Positions 60,215-64,000 of a DNA stretch of 64,000 nucleotides are shown one piece after another. Below the pieces are notes generated by a model. The model saw only the letters and a list, made by a program, of their open reading frames with translations, was not told where the DNA came from and made no database searches. Each line of letters begins with the position of its first letter. The stretch's first letter is position 1. The translations under genes were made by a program, and so were the position numbers. Origin of the DNA: Bacilli bacterium. GTDB lineage: Bacteria > Bacillota_I > Bacilli_A > RFN20 > CAG-826. The stretch spans positions 1 through 64,000 of the forward strand of contig JAFUXB010000005.1 in assembly GCA_017477255.1 (NCBI GenBank). Reading direction: 5' to 3'.

Positions 60215-63101
60215 CTATTGAATTACCTGTATTTGGATGAGTTTTATTAAATTCTTTGTTTGCTTTTTTATAAGCTTTACGTTTTTTAGCCATTTCACGA
60301 GCTTCTTTACTACCTGAATGAGCAACAATCTTAACAGCACGTTTTAAGGCATATCCTGCGAGTCCGCCGACTTTCTTTTCAGCAACTCTCATATTTGACA
60401 TTTCTGGATGGTCTCTAACTAAATGGATTGCATCGAAATGACATTTTGTAGTACAGATACCACAACCGATACATTTATGTGGATCAACAAATGCAGCACC
60501 ACAAGATAAGCAACGACTTGTTTCAATGCGGACTTGTTCTTCAGTTAAAGTCTTGTGAGCATCTTTAAATGAATTCTTATAATCAACACTTTCATCCATT
60601 CCTTCTTCTTGTCTACCTGCATCATCATAACCTGGAAGAGTGATATCATCTTTATTTAATTGTACAAATCCTCTTTGGTTAAATGCGATAGTTGGGTGAG
60701 CGTTTGGTCTAACGTGTCTTGCTAATGCATCAGCAACTTGATGTCCTGCTGCAATTGCATCAATAACAAATTTTGGACCGCTATAAACATCACCACCAAC
60801 GAAGATATCTTCATCAGCAGTTTGATAAGTCATCTTATCAGCGATTGGATAATTTCCATGCCAGAATGTAACTTTTGTTCCTTTTAATAAGTCACCCCAG
60901 ACAATAGTTTGTCCAATAGCGAATATAACTTTTCCTGCTTCGAGTTCAATAGTTTCATTTTCATCATATTGAGGATTAAATTTACCTTCAGCATCTAAAG
61001 TTGCAGTACATTTTTTAAATACGATACTTGTAACTTCGCCTTTGGCATTAACTTTGAGTTCTTTTGGTCCATAACAATTGACGATTTCAATATTTTCTTC
61101 AAGAGTTTCTCTAACTTCTTCATTTGATGCTGGCATATGATCTCTATCTTCTAAGCAGACCATTGAGACTTTCTTAGCACCAAGTCTATGAGCAGTTCTT
61201 GCACAGTCAACAGCAACGTTACCACCACCGACAACAACAACTTCGCCTTTGAATTCTTTCTTTTCACTTAAAGCATTTCTTAAATAATCTACTGCAATAT
61301 CAGTTCCTTTTGCTTCATCATTAGCAACACCTGGTCTTCTTCCACCTTGGCAACCAATTGCAATATAGAAAGCTTTGAATCCTTGTTTTTTAAGTTCTTC
61401 GATTGTAATATCTTTACCAACTTCAACGCCGGTTTTAATTTCAACGCCTAAAGCTTTGATTACATCGATTTCTTTTTCAATAACATCTTTTTCAAGTTTA
61501 TATGATGGAATACCATAAGTAAGCATACCACCAGCTTTTTCATTCTTTTCAAATACTACTGGTCTAAAGCCCATTACACCTAAATAATAAGCTGCACTAA
61601 GTCCTGCTGGACCTGCACCAATAATAGCGATCTTTTCTTCAAATTCACCATGTGTATTAGCAATAATTTTTTCTGGTACATATGGTTTTTCACTTCTTAA
61701 ATCTAAATCTGCAACGAATTTTTTAACTGCATCAATGCTAACTGGAGCATCAATTTTTCCTCTAGTACAAGCATCTTCACAGCGTTTATTACAAACTCTA
61801 CCACAAACTGCTGGGAATGGGTTTTGAGTTTTAATTAATGCTAAAGCTTCTTCATATTTTCCTTCTTTAGCAAGTTTTAAATAACCTTGAACTGGGACGT
61901 GTGCTGGACAAGCAACTTTACATGGTGCAGTTCCTGAAGGATAAGTATCATGTCTTCTTGCTGTATCTCTATAATTTTCATCCCAAGCATATTTTCCCCA
62001 TTTGATCTTATCTGGGAGTGGTTGACTTGGATATGTAGCTTCTTTTCCATCAGCTTTACATAATTTTTGACCAAGTTTAACAGCACCTGCTGGACAATTT
62101 TCAACACATTGACCACAAGCAACACATTTATCTTTTGTAACATTAGCAGTGTAGCTACTTCTTGAAAGATTTGGAGTATTAAATAACATTGAAGTTCTTA
62201 ATGCGTTACAAATCTTTACATCACAGTTACAAATATCAAAGATTTTATTTTCACCATCAATATTAGTAATTTGGTGAACAAATCCATTCTTTTCTGATTG
62301 TTCAAATATTTCGAGTGCTCTTTCTTTAGTAATATAGTGTGCACGACCAGTTTCAACAGCATAATCTGCCATATCACCAAATTGAATACACCAATCATCA
62401 ACATCATCAATACATCCATCACCTAAGACAGCTCTTGATGCTCTACATGAACAAATACCAGCAGCAATATGTCCATCATATTTCTTCATCCAGTGAGAAA
62501 TCTTTTCAACATCGATTGCTTCTTGGTTTTGTGCAATTGCTTTTTCAACAGGAATAACGTGCATACCAACGCCATCACCACCAGGTGGAATCATTTGAGT
62601 AATTCCTGCAAGTGGGATAAATGTCATTCTTTCAAAGAAAGATGCTACTGGAGGATTCTTTTCAATTCTAGCTACAGTAGAATTCATAAGTTCTGCAGAA
62701 CCTGGAACAAAGAATGTTAAACGATATCTTTTAATTTTTGGTGCGTCTTTTATTGGTTCTTCCCAAGCATAATTATCACCATAATCATATTCAATAAATC
62801 CAATAACTGACATTTCATCGAGTAATTTTTGGAATTCAACAGGATTATATTCTTTATTCATTTTAAGAAGTTCTTCAAATGAGTAGAATTTTCTTAATTT
62901 CATTTTATTAAGAATTCTAACATGTTCAATCTTTAAAACTTCTCTTAATCCCCAATATTCTGGATCAGTAGTTTTAACTCCTGCTAGTTTGTGAGGAACT
63001 ACGTCAGTTATCTTTTTAGCTAACTTTCTATATTCCTTTTCATATTCGTAATCTTTTTCACCTTGATATTTGGAGATTACTTTTTCATTTTGTTCTGACA
63101 T
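60207..63101 (-). CDS. large GltD-like flavoprotein with iron-sulfur domains
   Basis: 964 aa. The N-terminal part (about 1-320) has GICSCRASRAVLGDGCID and ICNCDVKICNALR cysteine clusters, then a ferredoxin CVACGQCVENCPAGAV. The GltD-like core (about 390-850) has CKVACPAHVPVQGYLKLA, VCGRVCNKRCEDACTRG, FAD site AIIGAGPAGLSAAYYLG, NAD(P) site VVVVGGGNVAVDCART, and IFVGGDVYSGP. A C-terminal ferredoxin follows (CLSCGAAF, CIGCGICTTKC). It likely moves electrons between NAD(P)H and ferredoxin. Placement between hypB and hypA suggests a link to hydrogen metabolism. Confidence 0.88.
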   Translation of the reverse strand: MSEQNEKVISKYQGEKDYEYEKEYRKLAKKITDVVPHKLAGVKTTDPEYWGLREVLKIEHVRILNKMKLRKFYSFEELLKMNKEYNPVEFQKLLDEMSVIGFIEYDYGDNYAWEEPIKDAPKIKRYRLTFFVPGSAELMNSTVARIEKNPPVASFFERMTFIPLAGITQMIPPGGDGVGMHVIPVEKAIAQNQEAIDVEKISHWMKKYDGHIAAGICSCRASRAVLGDGCIDDVDDWCIQFGDMADYAVETGRAHYITKERALEIFEQSEKNGFVHQITNIDGENKIFDICNCDVKICNALRTSMLFNTPNLSRSSYTANVTKDKCVACGQCVENCPAGAVKLGQKLCKADGKEATYPSQPLPDKIKWGKYAWDENYRDTARRHDTYPSGTAPCKVACPAHVPVQGYLKLAKEGKYEEALALIKTQNPFPAVCGRVCNKRCEDACTRGKIDAPVSIDAVKKFVADLDLRSEKPYVPEKIIANTHGEFEEKIAIIGAGPAGLSAAYYLGVMGFRPVVFEKNEKAGGMLTYGIPSYKLEKDVIEKEIDVIKALGVEIKTGVEVGKDITIEELKKQGFKAFYIAIGCQGGRRPGVANDEAKGTDIAVDYLRNALSEKKEFKGEVVVVGGGNVAVDCARTAHRLGAKKVSMVCLEDRDHMPASNEEVRETLEENIEIVNCYGPKELKVNAKGEVTSIVFKKCTATLDAEGKFNPQYDENETIELEAGKVIFAIGQTIVWGDLLKGTKVTFWHGNYPIADKMTYQTADEDIFVGGDVYSGPKFVIDAIAAGHQVADALARHVRPNAHPTIAFNQRGFVQLNKDDITLPGYDDAGRQEEGMDESVDYKNSFKDAHKTLTEEQVRIETSRCLSCGAAFVDPHKCIGCGICTTKCHFDAIHLVRDHPEMSNMRVAEKKVGGLAGYALKRAVKIVAHSGSKEAREMAKKRKAYKKANKEFNKTHPNTGNSIDA

Positions 63102-63107
63102 AACGGC

Positions 63108-63779
63108 TTACTCCTTGTAAAATTTAAGTCTTTGTATAAAATAATCAGCAACTTTATCGATTCCTTCACCTGTTTTTGCACTTATAGGAATAATTGTTGC
63201 ATCCTTATTTCTTTTTTTAATTGAATTAATACATTTTTCCATATCGAAATTAAAATATGATAATGCATCAATTTTATTTATGATTACTAAATCACTTTTT
63301 TCAAATACTAATGGGTATTTAAGTGGTTTATCATCACCTTCTGGAATACTTAATATCATAATATCAAGTGTTGCACCTGTATCAAATTCAGCAGGACACA
63401 CTAAATTTCCAACATTTTCTAAGAAAACTAAGTCTAAATCATCAATATTTATTTCATCTAGACCAGTTTTAGTCATTCCAGCATCTAAATGGCACATGCC
63501 TCCTGTATGAAGTTGAATAGATTTAACTCCAGTTTTTTTAGCAATATTAATAGCATCAACATCGCTATCAATATCTGCTTCCATTACACCAATTCTAACT
63601 TTATCTTTAAGATTATTAATTAAAGCCGTTAAGGTTGTTGTTTTTCCTGCTCCTGGTGAAGACATTAAATTAACAACAAATACTCCTTTTTCTTTAAGAT
63701 AACTTCTTAAAGCATCTGCTTCAAGATCATTATCAGCATAAGCTGAACGATGTAATAAAATTGTACGGACACTTTCCAT
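63108..63779 (-). CDS. hypB: hydrogenase nickel incorporation GTPase HypB
   Basis: 223 aa. P-loop LMSSPGAGKTTTL, the metal-site block GGMCHLDAGM, ENVGNLVCPAEFDTG, and the GTP specificity motif INKIDAL. The His-rich N-terminal tail of some HypBs is absent. It inserts nickel with HypA. There is no ribosome site. TATAAT ends 8 bp before the ATG, so the mRNA may be nearly leaderless. The flavoprotein gene begins 6 bp after its stop. Confidence 0.94.
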   Translation of the reverse strand: MESVRTILLHRSAYADNDLEADALRSYLKEKGVFVVNLMSSPGAGKTTTLTALINNLKDKVRIGVMEADIDSDVDAINIAKKTGVKSIQLHTGGMCHLDAGMTKTGLDEINIDDLDLVFLENVGNLVCPAEFDTGATLDIMILSIPEGDDKPLKYPLVFEKSDLVIINKIDALSYFNFDMEKCINSIKKRNKDATIIPISAKTGEGIDKVADYFIQRLKFYKE

Positions 63780-63787
63780 TTACTGAT

Positions 63788-63816
63788 ATTATATAAAATT
63801 AGTAAAGCGTTTTAAA
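63788..63816 (-). promoter_or_regulatory. hyp operon promoter, RNA start at or next to the hypB ATG
   Basis: TATAAT at 63788-63793 with TTTAAA 17 bp upstream (63811-63816) on the minus strand. The predicted start is 63780-63781 and the ATG begins at 63779. Confidence 0.6.
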
Positions 63817-63847
63817 CTACTAAAATAATTAATTATTTTAAGCATGG

Positions 63848-63944
63848 ATTCTCAATTCAAATTCCATTTAAAATAAAAATTTAAGAATTTTGCATGATAA
63901 ATTCTAGGTTTATTCATTATCAGGAATTTATTTTAAGAATTCAC
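63848..63944 (+). repeat. 97-bp palindromic repeat, copy 2 (MITE-like)
   Basis: Same length and orientation as 33393-33489, sharing ATTCTCAATTCAAATTCC at the left and ATTATCAGGAATTTATTTTA near the right end. It lies between hypB and the window edge with no gene recognised beyond it. Confidence 0.7.
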
Positions 63945-64000
63945 AATAAAACTTTCTAAATCAATACGTTTTAAACCAAAATTTTGTCTTATCTGCCATT

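Overview
The window is AT-rich (visibly around 30% GC) and uses the standard bacterial code: TGG encodes Trp, and TAA, TAG and TGA all act as stops. The gene set points to an anaerobic, gut-type, low-GC Firmicute (Bacillota), probably a Bacilli lineage near Erysipelotrichia, RF39 or Acholeplasma relatives. It includes a ClpB without its N-domain under CIRCE control, Rex, a group B-like [FeFe]-hydrogenase, PlsX/ACP, lysine, SAM-I and c-di-GMP riboswitches, and large BspA-like leucine-rich-repeat lipoproteins. The species is inference.

Layout. 1-267: end of an IS3-family element. 0.3-4.8 kb: flotillin, three unknown proteins, a degenerate PAP2-like membrane protein and a lipoprotein. 4.9-9.9 kb: a promoter with an upstream dyad, a c-di-GMP-I riboswitch with a terminator platform, and two secreted surface proteins. 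9.9-15.8 kb: a minus-strand signalling operon (STAS-kinase fusion, membrane PP2C phosphatase-RsbW-like fusion, REC-GGDEF*-EAL phosphodiesterase, Hpt, YwaF-like membrane protein). With the riboswitch this looks like one c-di-GMP circuit. 15.9-17.9 kb: three small lipoproteins, two of them paralogues. 18-26.4 kb: msrA, clpB, hydrogenase, rex and a lysine-riboswitch-controlled amino-acid ABC importer. 26.5-31.3 kb: an orphan RelB/DinJ-type antitoxin and a frameshifted BspA-like lipoprotein. 31.4-32.2 kb: a SAM-I riboswitch before an unknown gene carrying an in-frame amber codon.

33.5-42.2 kb is an accessory island bracketed by two direct repeats of about 207 bp with conserved hairpin ends. It carries a DUF4238 protein, a broken MutH/Sau3AI-like nuclease and a compact operon: XRE regulator, PD-(D/E)XK-DGQHR protein, Dam methylase, small winged-helix-like protein, tiny lipoprotein, PHP-ABC-type ATPase and a small partner. 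I consider this the best candidate for an undescribed defence or modification system. 42.4-48.1 kb: a YunG-like protein and two more BspA/InlB-repeat lipoproteins, in the opposite orientation to the one left of the island.

48.1-64 kb returns to ordinary genes: a ferredoxin-type aldo/keto reductase, a DUF4143 ATPase behind an exact 33-bp-period repeat array, a MacB-like ABC transporter with a small HTH regulator, a tandem-XRE membrane sensor, plsX-acpP, an acetyltransferase, an EEP hydrolase, a tocopherol-cyclase-like protein, and hypB - GltD-like flavoprotein - hypA.

A dispersed motif of about 30 bp (core GAGTTCTGCAGGGTTTTT) occurs ten times between genes, usually touching a stop codon, and is absent from 27.1-48.1 kb, where the island and the BspA cluster lie. 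Three genes (msrA, the XRE membrane sensor, hypB) appear to be leaderless, with TATAAT-type boxes 7-8 nt before the start codon and no Shine-Dalgarno.
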